Source: Massariosphaeria phaeospora
Lineage: Eukaryota; Ascomycota; Dothideomycetes; Pleosporales
Length of the DNA stretch: 64,000 nt
Direction: 5' to 3'
NCBI GenBank assembly: GCA_011032825.1
Contig: JAADJZ010000010.1
Coordinates: 1,116,001-1,180,000 of the forward strand
Positions within the stretch are counted from its first letter, which is position 1; every line of letters begins with the position of its first letter. This document shows positions 41,848-51,887 of this stretch, in pieces. A program made the position numbers and the translations under genes. Below the pieces are notes generated by a model, which was not told the DNA's origin, did not search any database, and was given only the letters and a program-made list of their open reading frames with translations.

Positions 41848-43209
41848 CTAAACAGAACCGAGCCCCCAGGTGACGAGTCCATCACCGTCCCACCACCTCC
41901 GATAAGGCCCACCAACAGCATCGAACAGCCTCCGCACCCACGCAACGCGCGATGAAGCATAGTTAGCAGCATGATAGAGGAACCACAGAAAGAAGCAAAG
42001 AGTAAGACTAATTACGAATACCACTGGGTACCGACTTGCTTCATTGCTGATTGGTTTTGGAGGTGTGGGCAGTCTCCGCTGCGACTGCGGCGAACGTTCG
42101 ACATCCGACTGCCGTAAGCCATACCAGAGACCCACGATGACGAGGGCGCATAAGATGACCAGGACAGCCGTGAGCGTCCAGACATTGCGGCATGAGAAGC
42201 GCCGTCGGCCAGGGGTCGGGGGTGGAGCGTTCAAGGCCGGGGCATCGTTCCGTTCGGGAAGAAAGCCACGGGAAGCTGTGGCTACCCGGGCTGGGAGGAG
42301 TTGGATTTCGCTGCCGTGGCTGCTCACGCTAGAGGAGTCCGTGTCGGAGAAATGCTCCACGAAGACACTGCCGTTGGGCCCTCGTGGAAGCGCCCCAGCT
42401 GGCCGAGGGCGAGGGCGTGACGGTCCGGCTTGCGCTTCCAGACCCAGATCCAGGTCAAATAGCAGCGACCCTGGCGACGCGGTGTCTGAGACCAGACGGT
42501 CTAGATCCTGAGCTTCACGTTCCTCAGAAATGTCCCGAACAATCTTGCTCTTGCCCCAGTTGGATAGCCAGATGTACTTGGACTGGTGCACGAGTCTCAT
42601 CGTACTGCCTTTCTTGCTACACATGTCCAAGTGGAGCCTAGGGTTTTTGACCTCGCGCAAGAGCGGGCCATATATTAATGCCAAATATTCGAGAGTATCG
42701 TCATCGATGCTGAATATCCCAGGTGTGGAGTTTTTCTTCCAGTGGACAAAATCTTTCGAGTTGTGAAACATGCATTGATGAAGCTCTCTCAGTGTCATCC
42801 TAGTGATTGGCGGACACTGACAGTTCGCGCGAGCTTCTCGCTTTCGCAGCGAATGCATGATGCTCGGGTGATATTCACAGGGAACTTTTAGATAGATGTA
42901 AACTTCGTCCAGTTCGCCCGAGTCCGATTGTTTTCCAGGATTGCCTTGCTCTGAAGCGTTCACACCAGCTTGCCTCTGCTGACGACGTCGTTCGAGATCA
43001 TCTATGCACATCTTCTGATAATCTTCCTATGATATCCTCTCGATCAGCGATGAGCGGTCCGGTTGATCCAGATTGTCCATCGCGGAACGGACTACCCTTG
43101 CTTGGTCTTTGATATGCTGTGCAAGTTCTTCTGACACAGGAGTCGCGACGATTTCTGCACGCTGAACGGGCTTCTTGGATTTCGCCCCTCCCTGGTTAAA
43201 GCAGTTCAT
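41848..43209 (-). CDS. Unknown protein with two C-terminal membrane segments
   Basis: The frame from ATG 43209 (MNCFNQGGAKSKKPVQRAE) is interrupted by one TAG at 43027-43029 and continues in the same frame (EDYQKMCIDDLERRR). A 69-nt intron 43027-43095 (donor GTAGTC, GCTGATC near the branch position, acceptor CATAG) removes the stop in phase, giving exons 43096-43209 and 41848-43026 and 430 residues. If it is not spliced, translation would have to begin at ATG 43011 (387 residues). The N-terminal half has a conserved-looking region (VYIYLKVPCEYHPSIMHSL, FSIDDDTLEYLALIYGPLL) and the C-terminal half two hydrophobic spans (LTAVLVILCALVIVGLWYGL, VVFVISLTLCFFLWFLYHAA) after a Ser/Pro-rich linker. 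I do not recognise the family. Confidence 0.7.
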
Positions 43210-43629
43210 AACGATGGATTGACAGCTGCACAAGTGGTATTGGAACAGCGATACTGTAGTCCGCAAACGATGAATCGACACCTGCACAAGTGGTACCGAA
43301 GTAGCCCACAAACGATCGACTGTAAGACTTCGAGACGGGATCAGCGAACGGTGGAGATATCGACAACGACCAGTAGACGATATAGAATGATGCTTATCGA
43401 TGTGACCTGTGAGATGCAAACGAAGAGTTGTGTATGAATGGCGGGTGTGTGATTGATCCAGGAACGCTCGTCTCAAGAAAGTACTGTCTAGTCTACCCGC
43501 TAACGCCGTCGTGACTTCCGTATTCTAGGAACCAGCGTCGGCACGGGAAAGAGCACTAATGGCAGGCGGGGCGGCACTGGTTGCCATTCAATGTAGTGTT
43601 CCAGTATCCTGGTCAAAAAAGCACATTAT
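43210..43629. other. Spacer between two minus-strand genes
   Basis: Promoter of the two-TM protein gene. It contains a partly duplicated CTGCACAAGTGGTA / CTGCACAAGTGGTACC segment near 43228 and 43280. No gene seen. Confidence 0.5.
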
Positions 43630-44703
43630 TCATACACGTTCCAATTGCCATGCAGAATTTCGATAAAGTTGAATGTAATTAGGCTCCATGGAATACCTCG
43701 CTAATGCTGATCCTTCCTGCGTCGTATCCCGTCTTTGCAGTCTTGCGTGCTCGAAGTTATTCATGTCGCTGTACATCTTGGTCACCTGCAGTGGACATCC
43801 TGGAAACAGAATACAGAAGGTGATATTCAAATCGTTTTCCAGTCCCAAGTCTTCCACAAGTTGTCGAATGCGCATGTCAGGAGTACTTTTCCCCGAGATC
43901 ATTACTCCGACTCTGCGCTTCTTGCCCGACAAGGCGCGAGAACTTGAAAGGAGTCAAGCACGTGGTACTTGAGTTGTCCAACCTGAAGAACCGGCCACGG
44001 GCAGTCCCGAGCGCTGCGGCGGCGGCGGCGGGTATGAACCATTCCTTGAGTACGATACGGGTAATTGGTGGCTGACACGTCTATTCATATATATCTCATA
44101 TTGTGATCCACCATGCCCCACCCGGAAGGTAGCCTGATGAAGCTCCAAGGGCGTTGTATCTACGGAATCGCGCCTTTGAATATGGTGTTGTAAACGGCTC
44201 GACGTCTGAAGCCTGGGGGCTGATGGTTGCAGCACATACGGAGGAGGAGGATGTGTAACGACTAAGCGATCTGCTTCGACGAGAATGGTGTATGTAGGTG
44301 GTGGATCTTGAGGAAGATTCGTCATTTGAGCATGTGTACGAACAGAAGGAAGAACAGGGACCGATGTATGCCTTCGCATGGTGTGACGCTTGAAAATCGG
44401 CCTCCTTTCCGCTTCAGCAGAGTACGCGTTATTGACGGGTACCGCAGGACTGGGTTGTGTAGGACGTGGACTGTCTGAGCGCTTGTGTTTCTCGTAGAAG
44501 AAGGTTGCGATGCTGCGTCTCGCACGGACTCGCTGGCTATTATCCGTGGCCGGAGAGTAATGTGGGTGTTCGGAAGGTACCGTAGGCACGGTTTGAGTGG
44601 TAGGCGGGTTCGTTGAAGGCTCGTGTATCCCTCGGAACAAGTTGGCGATGCGCCCTTTGAAGCCGCCTCGTCCACTTTTCGCAGTTGGAGGGCGAAAAGG
44701 CAT
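43630..44703 (-). CDS. Unknown Pro-rich protein with PPxY-type motifs, two exons
   Basis: ATG 44703 (MPFRPPTAKSGRGGFKG) opens a frame of 249 residues ending at TGA 43954-43956. The same frame then continues open to 43630 with protein-like sequence (RVGVMISGKSTPDMRIRQL, LNITFCILFPGCPLQVTKMY). A 48-nt intron, 43921-43968 (GTACCA donor, CTTGAC branch, GCAAG acceptor), removes the TGA in phase and gives 341 residues from exons 43969-44703 and 43630-43920. The protein is basic and Pro-rich with DPPPTY and PPPPYV, which fit PPxY ligands of WW domains such as Nedd4/Rsp5 ligases, suggesting an adaptor; this is inference. The frame is open further upstream to 44901 (Thr-rich from a GTG repeat), and the longer start cannot be excluded. 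Confidence 0.6.
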
Positions 44704-45605
44704 AGCGAGTGTACGCCTGCGCCGCCGTGGCCCGTTAGGAAGCGGTTGCGAATGAAAAATATTGCGTATTGGGAGAATTGAGGTGTAGAGTATGTGGAAG
44801 TAGTTATGGATGAGTGGACCGCCAGGGAAACGAGGATGGGGAATGGCGAGTAAAGGCGGGTGTAGCGGAATGAGAGGTTTGGTGGTGGTGGTGGTGGTCA
44901 ACAGGGTCTCCCGGGGACGGCGAGTCGAGTCATGGTGGAGGCGAGACGAACTTGGTAGGCGCGATGGACCTGCCTTTCCTTGTGCCCGTGCCCGGTCCCC
45001 TTCCTTCCGAACCGCTGCAGCTACGAAAAACCGACAGTGTAGTTTACATGAGTTTTAGAAGGGGTAAAGAGGGCAGAAATTCAATACTCTTAGCTAATCA
45101 GGCCTGTAGAAAGTGGTAGAAAGATGTAGAAGGAGCGTCAGGATACATAAACGTATTTCTCTGAGTGTTGATCTAGCGCGAGGAAAGAAGATAGTGCGAG
45201 TTGTTTTTGTGGAGGTCAAAAGCTGAGAGATGACAAACCATCTCTTACGGAATCGAAGCATTCAAGTTCCATTGGGATCGCTTTAGTCCCTTCTCCCATA
45301 AGACATTCGAGCATCTCATGCTAGCTCATCGTTGTCAAACCATAAATATCAAAAAGCTGACAGGACAACTGAGCGCAGCTTCTCGCCGAAGCGATAGCCA
45401 AGTACTTAGCCCACCGAAAGTCATGTGTATGGCGAATTTGCACAGTTTCCTAGCACCAAGCCAGATATCGTTATGCGTTTTGAGGTTCAGGATACCGCCT
45501 AATGACCAGAACGCCACAATTGCCGACCCATCCATGCATTTTGCGAAATACCATAACTACACAGTTGAAAGTCCGAACATGCTGATACCATTGCAGATAT
45601 GCGAT
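44704..45605. other. Intergenic region, no gene seen
   Basis: Includes a GGT-type triplet run at about 44880-44897. The plus frame 45318-45767 overlaps the 3' end of the minus-strand BTB gene and is not supported. Confidence 0.5.
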
Positions 45606-46757
45606 TTAGATCAGGTCCCAGTCATCCGTAAGATCATGTATGAGAGTCCAGTTGTTTCCTGCGGGCATAGCCGGAGAGGTCTCCATCATCAGATCATCAT
45701 CGCTCAAGGCCACTGTAATCATCTCAAGAGGACTGGAGCTCGTGTCGTTTGTGTCGTTTGTGGGTGAAGTTTTAGTGTCGGTGCTAACGTGGAGATTAAA
45801 CCTTGGGCGATGCACTATGGTAAAGCCCTCTTCGACGTCGCTCGAGGCCGCGCTGTCCAATTCCATTGGTAGGTTCTGTACGTTCTTCGGCCTGCGGGCC
45901 AGTTCATAAGTGTCGTCAGTTGTCATGTCCCATAGCTGATCCCTGTTATGCTCTTCCTCGTTATCAGCATTGACAACCGACTCCTCCAGATCCGAGAACA
46001 GATCGTGATGGATGTCGTGGACGAGTAACTTGTTGGTGAGAGCGGTAACAGTAGGAACCGAGTTGCAGAAGCTAATCACATCCGTGGCAGCTGTAAACAT
46101 GTCAGTAGTAATAAATAGGTTCAGCAGCCAAAACGTACCCTCATCTTCAAACCCGCGCTTCATGTTTGTCTGACACAGATCTTGTAGGAACAGTGGGGTC
46201 TGGGTAGCAATCGCTCGGAACTGCGGGTCTTCTCCAAGCCGGTGGTATCTGAAGGTGGAAATGCAGTAGTTCAAGAGCGTATCGACAATGGAGTGTTCCT
46301 GGCGCGACCGTCGACTTGCGAGATGCTTGTACGTGAACAGGATGGTCTCCGCCAAGGCTAGGGGCGGCGCCGGTAGGCTGCACGCAAGTTCTGTCTCGCG
46401 CATAAAGCTGACATAGGTAGCAACTTGCAGCTCGGGCACATCAAAGTCTTCGGCTATCTTGTAGAGTTCGGCGTGGATCAAGAGAGGACACTGCAGGCGA
46501 CTAGCATAACCTGCGGCCGGGTAATAGTCGCCTGTGTACAAGAAGCGGAGGAAGGAGACGGCAGCGGCCAACGTAGACGTCTCGATGCTTGCTAGACTGG
46601 CGTGGGAAGCTTGCTCGAAAGCATGATACAGAAGAGGACATCGCTCAAGTAGCCTGTAGGGGCAGACATTGCAGATGCGTGATATGCTGCCCGGTAGCTG
46701 CACTACTAGTGTAGCGTTGCCCCGCTCTCCATCCAGAAGAAAGGTAAGGCTGTCCAT
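45606..46757 (-). CDS. BTB/POZ domain protein
   Basis: 383 residues unspliced, starting MDSLTFLLDGERGNATLVV. The N-terminal region fits a BTB fold: SRICNVCPYRLLERCPLLYHAFEQA, AAAVSFLRFLYTGDYYP, LIHAELYKIAEDFDVPELQVATYVSF. This order (strand, helix, FLRFLYTGDY, helix pair) is typical of fungal BTB proteins. The C-terminal 130 residues are acidic and Ser/Thr-rich with EEGFTIVHRPRFNLHV and end NNWTLIHDLTDDWDLI. A 48-nt segment, 46091-46138, has a GTACGT donor, TACTGAC branch and TTTACAG acceptor, keeps frame and has no stop: spliced and unspliced forms differ by 16 residues (TFWLLNLFITTDMFTA). BTB proteins often act as Cullin-3 substrate adaptors. Not closely similar in sequence to the BTB-like gene at 11269-12738. 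Confidence 0.8.
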   Translation of the reverse strand: MDSLTFLLDGERGNATLVVQLPGSISRICNVCPYRLLERCPLLYHAFEQASHASLASIETSTLAAAVSFLRFLYTGDYYPAAGYASRLQCPLLIHAELYKIAEDFDVPELQVATYVSFMRETELACSLPAPPLALAETILFTYKHLASRRSRQEHSIVDTLLNYCISTFRYHRLGEDPQFRAIATQTPLFLQDLCQTNMKRGFEDEGTFWLLNLFITTDMFTAATDVISFCNSVPTVTALTNKLLVHDIHHDLFSDLEESVVNADNEEEHNRDQLWDMTTDDTYELARRPKNVQNLPMELDSAASSDVEEGFTIVHRPRFNLHVSTDTKTSPTNDTNDTSSSPLEMITVALSDDDLMMETSPAMPAGNNWTLIHDLTDDWDLI

Positions 46758-47770
46758 AGCCAGAGGTAACTCTGCAGGATAAGGATTCTAGCAGCGACTG
46801 TGCCAAAGCAAAGCCAAAGGCGACGGCGCAATCGAGGGGGCAGGCGGGCGTAGGGGGTTGTCAGTTTGGGGTAGAACGGCAGAAGAAGATAAAGGCTGCC
46901 AGGCTGAGGAAGGGGGGGGAGGGTCCAGTCAGCAACTGCTGCTGCTCAGCTAGGCTACAGCAGCTGAGGGATGGCCCAAGGTAAGTCGACAGACAGTGAG
47001 CAAGCAGCAACCACTCCAATTGAATGCGCGCCACGGGGTTGGCCCTTTTTGGGTGTGGCGGCGATGAGTGGGTGTCGGTGCTGAGCTCGACTGTCCTTCA
47101 CCACGCCTGGAGGGTAGCGATGGTTGCCCGGCGCGATGCTGTGAAGGCTGCCGGGCGGTCTCACAGTGGGCGGGGCAATGAGGCTCGTCGCCGGGCGCGC
47201 GAGCAGGCAGGTGATGATGCGGGCGGTGGCCGTCCGATTGGGCTGGCTGCGGTGAGGCACAGGAGTAGACAGCGGCCTCCTGTGCTCGCGCGTGGATGGC
47301 TGGGGGCCAGGGCCAGCGAATTGGGACGATGGCATGTCTTGCTCAGGTGGTGTTCAGGACCGTCCAGCTGGAGCGTACCTGCTCCATCGCCCGTGGTCGA
47401 AGTCGTAGGGTGCCACCGCCCTGGCAGAATGCAACCAAGATACATCTTACGCGCCACACGTACAGCCACAGCGGCACAGCGGCACAGCGGCACAGCGGCA
47501 CAGCGGACGGGCGTGGTTCGTGTCGGCGCCGGCCGGCTTTCCCGAATCCCAGCACTTAGCTACGCAAGACCATGGCTGGCAGCGCCTGCCCCTCCTGCGC
47601 TTCTGGCCTGGAGTCACCCTGCTTCACCCCTCACCCCTCACCCCTCACATCTCTCATCCCTTGTTGCACTCCGCCCGTATATCTCCTCGGTCTTCCTTCG
47701 CTGTTGCCCATTGCGCGCCCTCCCTTGCCACGACTCCATCCGCAGCTTTAGATCCGCGTCTCTTCCCATC
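46758..47770. other. Intergenic GC-rich region with an 8-nt tandem repeat
   Basis: Five exact copies of CACAGCGG occupy 47467-47506. CACCCCT repeats lie at about 47627-47648. A long plus frame (47024-48124) crosses the whole region but only its part after 47771 is coding; the rest is a composition artefact. Confidence 0.6.
47467..47506. repeat. 8-nt tandem repeat CACAGCGG x5
   Basis: Five perfect copies, about 260 nt upstream of the start of the small membrane-protein gene. A microsatellite-type locus. Confidence 0.95.
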
Positions 47771-48185
47771 ATGGGACTGCTATCAATCCTCCCTGAAAAC
47801 CTCAATGTCGTAGAGACGTGGCTTACCCGCTTGTTTGTACGCTGGTCGCTCAGCCAATTCCGAGCCAAGCTAACCCTCCCCCCAGCTGCTCCTCGCTTTT
47901 GTGACTCTCGGACCCTGGGCCTTCCTCCTCGTCTACGACCTCGTGCTGTACCTCGCTCGCTCCATAACCTACGAGATACCTGTAGTCGGCGGCCGAGCGC
48001 AGGGCAAGGCGCGACCGCGTGCTCCGAGCCTGACGGAACGCCCCAGCGGCCACCGCAGACGCTTCAGCCTCGCTCGACACCACGAGGGCCCAGCCCGGAG
48101 CACTGGCGGGCTCAAATCAGATGAGCCAGAGCCGCGGTGGAGACACATACCAGAAGAGACAGCCGACGGCTTTGCAAGCACTTGA
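47771..48185 (+). CDS. Small single-pass membrane protein, 121 residues
   Basis: Exons 47771-47836 (MGLLSILPENLNVVETWLTRLF) and 47886-48185 join in phase 0 across a 49-nt intron with GTACGC donor, GCTAACC branch and CCCCAG acceptor. The second exon begins in a hydrophobic helix (LLLAFVTLGPWAFLLVYDLVLY) and continues with a short ITYEIPVVGGRA segment and a basic, Ser/Arg/Pro-rich tail. No family is recognised with certainty; small proteins of this plan occur in filamentous fungi. The splice is well supported by all three signals and by continuity of the membrane helix. Function unknown. Confidence 0.72.
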
Positions 48186-49166
48186 GAGTCTGGCGTAGAA
48201 CTTCTGGCGAATCATTTCTTTCCGGCACATCAAGTGCTGGGTGCTCAACGGGTCACCCCACGACGCATAAGAACCGCAATGATATAGGGAAGCAGGTTCT
48301 ATATTCTATCCATGCACGGCGGCATCACGAGGAGCACTTCGGCAATGTTTGCTACATGACGCATCTTGCTCCGACGCCTGCCAGACTTACTACTTCACGT
48401 CATGTCGCACTACATGTAGTCGCCTGCTTTTGTTTTGAATACGTGCGTGAGCTGCGCGAGTTGCTGCTTCATGTTCAAAGGCAAATTGCTGCTATCGTTC
48501 CGGACGTGGCGTAGCCGAAGCTACCTTAGTATGCCTTCGACGCAGCCACCAGCAAGCGGAGAGCGTCGTTTACAGAGCGGACGACCGAAGGTCAATGGCG
48601 CGTTCCATTCCTTTAGCATCTTCTTGGGCGGAATCAGCCCGCACACGTAACGGAATAATCTGCCTAGCAATCAGCGCGTGCCGGGTCATCGAACCGTTGC
48701 TCTTTCAATGTTGCTTGCTCGTAACAGTCCGAGCGTATCAGCTGTCCAGAATCTTTGGTGCTATGCTGCCTATGCCATCACACCAACAACGCAAAACTGG
48801 AACTGTACAGGTCATCTTCTTCGGTCTTCTTTCTAAGCCTTTGGTTGGATTGACTAATATGAACAAACCAAGATAGATAATTTGTATCACTGTCGCCTGC
48901 GTCTCAAGCCGTTCAATACTGGTTCCATGAACTGTCTATTGCGGTCCTGCCGAGATGTTTGCTCACTGTCCCACGCCGCCACTTACAGGCGTGTGACAGC
49001 AAGGTTTGGAGGCTTACTGCCGTTGTCATCACCTGGGCCGGTCAACATTCTCAACCACTCGTCGGATAAAGCGGTGACGCCGAAGACAGCTCCGAGTTGT
49101 CCAGTGCTTGGAGAGTTACAAATCCGAGATATCTCTTCACCCGGAGTGCCTAGGTGCATGTAGTAA
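48186..49166. other. Intergenic region, no gene seen
   Basis: Several plus-strand frames (48137-48514, 48595-48876, 48882-49163) overlap but show neither domains nor splice consistency. An upstream exon of the gene starting near 49167 could be hidden here. Confidence 0.45.
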
Positions 49167-50098
49167 ATGCACTGTATTCCGCTTTCTGTCCTCGGTTCTG
49201 GATCCAGATTACCATATCATCACAAGAAGTTTGCTAGCACTTGGTATAGATGATAAGTGGCGGCAGCAGCTATTTAAGCTAATGATCAACTCTCCAAGGT
49301 CTTTCAGCTCCTCGGAACTGCCTTCAAAGCCATCATTAATCCGTCAACAACCGTTCATGATGGGAAGCATGCCTATTAGATCACCTCTGCCTACAGCTAT
49401 GGACGACATGCACCGATCCCTACCCACCTCACCATACGACATGGACCATCGCGATCCTCGTGATCCTCGGGTAATGAGCGCTTCATTCGAGTCTCGACTA
49501 GGAATGGATGGGCCTGACTACTTTTCAGCGATGGGTATGGGACCCGTTGGCGGCCGGTCTCACAGTGGCCCATTTCCACCTCCGGGATTCGATCCAGATA
49601 TGATGATGGGGAACAACCAGCAAAACATCGACGAGCTGGTGCGGAAGTGAGGGCTCCCAGTACGAATAGAACCAATCAATAATTACGCGCTGACACAAGC
49701 CGGCAGATCAAATCTCATCGTACAACTCGTCAATAGCCAGCTCACGCCTACCGCAAGATATGCACAACTACACCCGATGATGTGTAGCGACGCAAAATTC
49801 CCGCCGGAGTTCCGAGTACCAAGGACTATAGAGGAGGTGCGGACAATGGATCGTATGTTCCAATCAGCTGCAGTCTGTGACTAAGCCCGCTCAACTACTC
49901 ACAGCGTCCACCATCGACCGTTTACTTCGCGCCTACGGCCTCCCAACCGACCTCCGCTCTCTCCAATTGACCGCGCGCGATTCTCCCAGCCCCCGTATTG
50001 CGCACCAAGCAAAGCTCTGCACCTTGTTCGAGTTCCTGGGGGCGTTGCAGATCTCGGAACGCCAGCGGATGAAGAGGACGGCCTGTCTACCATACTAG
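49167..50098 (+). CDS. Unknown protein assembled from four short exons, about 251 residues
   Basis: Exons 49167-49243, 49308-49646, 49707-49852 and 49905-50098 close in phase. Introns are 64, 60 and 52 nt and carry convincing 3' signals: GCTAATG with TTTCAG; GCTGACAC with CGGCAG; GTGACTAAG with TCACAG. The middle is Met/Pro/Asp-rich (MMGSMPIRSPLPTAMDDMHR, YDMDHRDPRDPRVM, FDPDMMMGNNQQNIDELV). The last two exons give a compact part, SNLIVQLVNSQLTPTARYAQ, FRVPRTIEEVRTMDPSTIDR, LLRAYGLPTDLRSL, AKLCTLFEFLGALQISERQR. This part looks like a conserved domain, but I do not recognise it. The first exon is the least certain; starts at 49282 or 49357 are alternatives. Confidence 0.55.
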
Positions 50099-50657
50099 TG
50101 ACAAGAGAGGTAATGGTTGCAGCATTGTTCTTGGTGATTCCAAAATTCTTTACATGATAGATGAACATGTATGTTCGTCTCCGTCGCGAGCTTCGAGCGC
50201 GCACGATGGCCATATCGCCGATACGATCAACGCGTTACTATCAGTCCCTACCAAACTGCTCCTTCTACGATCGCAGATGCGGGGAAACTCCTCAAGACAG
50301 AGAAAATCATGTGGGATGATGCTGGGTTAGCTTGCTTGGACTGTTAGGAACATGGCGCCGCTATGGTCGGTGTTCGATCAATTTTCCTACACCTATGCTA
50401 ATCTAATATATTTTTGACACCCAAGTCGAAGCTGTGTTTGACGCTAACATCTAGCAAACTATCCCCTGCCCGGTTCTAGAAAGTGAGCAGGCATGCGATC
50501 GCGATTGCGAAGCGCGCTGCCATCGAAGACATGATCAGGGCCTTGCCATTCACACTTCCAGACCCCCGTCAACATTCTTCATACGCCGATGCAGCCAGTA
50601 CGCTAGTATTCTAATGCGATTCTATTCTTCAAAGTTTTACTACGACCACTGCGTCAA
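50099..50657. other. 3' spacer between convergent genes
   Basis: Lies between the four-exon gene (+) and the intradiol dioxygenase (-). No gene is seen. Confidence 0.55.
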
Positions 50658-51887
50658 TCAGTCTACATCCGGCACCGGCAGCCCCTGGATGATCTTCATG
50701 CGCTCTCTGCCTAGCGCCTTCATCGCCTTCCGCGCCTCCGCATCGCGCAATTCCCCTGTCTCCTCGTCCGTCACCAGCACGAAGTCATACGTCAGCAACT
50801 TGGTGTCCGGTGCTACGTCGTATTTCCGCGCTTGCTCGGGCGTCACGGTGGCGAGGTCTACGATGAGCGATTCTTTGACGCCGAAGACGGCGTCGCTGGT
50901 TTCGTAGGGGTCGGCGCGGAGGTAGAGGGCGCTGCGAGGAGCGGTGTCAGTCGAAGGGGAATATAATAGGGAGAGAGCAGCACAGGGGCCACACCACATC
51001 ACATGGATGGATGCCACCTACGTAATCAAATGATCAAACCCCTCCTTCTCAAACATAAAATGCATATGACTCGGCCTCCACGCATGCCTCCCCAACACCC
51101 CCAACATCCTGCCCACCGGCCCATCCTGCGGAATACAATAAGGCACCGGCACAATCGCGCGGAACCAAAACGCGCCGTCCGCGCCGCTGCGCAGCACCGC
51201 GCGGCCCGACGGCGCCGTCCCGTCGTACCCGTCGTACTGCACGTCATACACGCCGCGGCTGTCCGTCTCCCAGACGTCGATTTTCGCGCCGGAGATGGCG
51301 GCGCCGGTGGTTGTGGAAACGCTGCAGAGGCAGAGGAGGGGTTGGCCCGAGGGGTCGTGGCTGATGGATGAGCCGGCGGGGCGGGAAGGTGCGGTGTGTG
51401 TGTGGTAGGGGCCCAGGACGGTGCCTTCGGTGGAGGAGGGGGGCTTGGGGTGCGAGATGGAGTCTATGAGGAGGGAGAGGCCGAGCGTGTCGGAGAGGAG
51501 GATGAATTCCTGTGCGGGTGGTGGTCTTGTGTTAGCTCCTCGATCAGCTATTCCATCTGGGTCCACGAGTCTCTGTCATCGCCGCCATGCGAGTATCGTG
51601 TATCCCAGTATCCAAAACAAACGTACCTGCCGCACATCCGTGCACTTCTTGCCGACCGCAGTGAGGAACTCAATGCCAGCCATCCACTCATCGGTGCTCA
51701 GCCGCGTTTCCCGCGCAAAGTCGTGCAGGTGCGAGACCAGGCGCTCGAGCACGTATTTGAGGCGCGGGTCCGCGGCTTGCGCGTTTATGAGGTTGACGTT
51801 CTCGGTGATGTTGTCGATGGTGAGGTCTTTGAGGATGGGGACGGCGGGTTTGGGCGTGGGCGTGGGGGGTGCGGCGTGGGGAGGCAT
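50658..51887 (-). CDS. Intradiol ring-cleavage dioxygenase (catechol/hydroxyquinol 1,2-dioxygenase type)
   Basis: Exons 51627-51887, 51022-51509 and 50658-50931 give 340 residues with all phases closed (introns 117 and 90 nt). The N-terminal dimerisation domain has RLKYVLERLVSHLHDFARE, STDEWMAGIEFLTAVGKKC and, across intron 1, RQ-EFILLSDTLGLSLLIDSI. The catalytic domain has EGTVLGPYHT, IDVWETDSRGVYDVQ (iron Tyr), FRAIVPVPYCIPQDGPVG (iron Tyr), and RPSHMHFMFEKEGFDHLIT (iron His pair). Two Tyr and two His bind Fe(III). These enzymes open catechol or hydroxyquinol rings between the hydroxyls, feeding the 3-oxoadipate route in the cytosol. No other aromatic pathway genes lie nearby. Substrate choice between catechol and hydroxyquinol cannot be settled by eye. 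Confidence 0.93.

Noticed and set aside
47024..48124. 366-residue plus-strand frame
   Set aside because: GC-rich composition artefact. Only its part from 47771 to 47836 is coding, as the first exon of the small membrane protein; past the donor it leaves the real frame.
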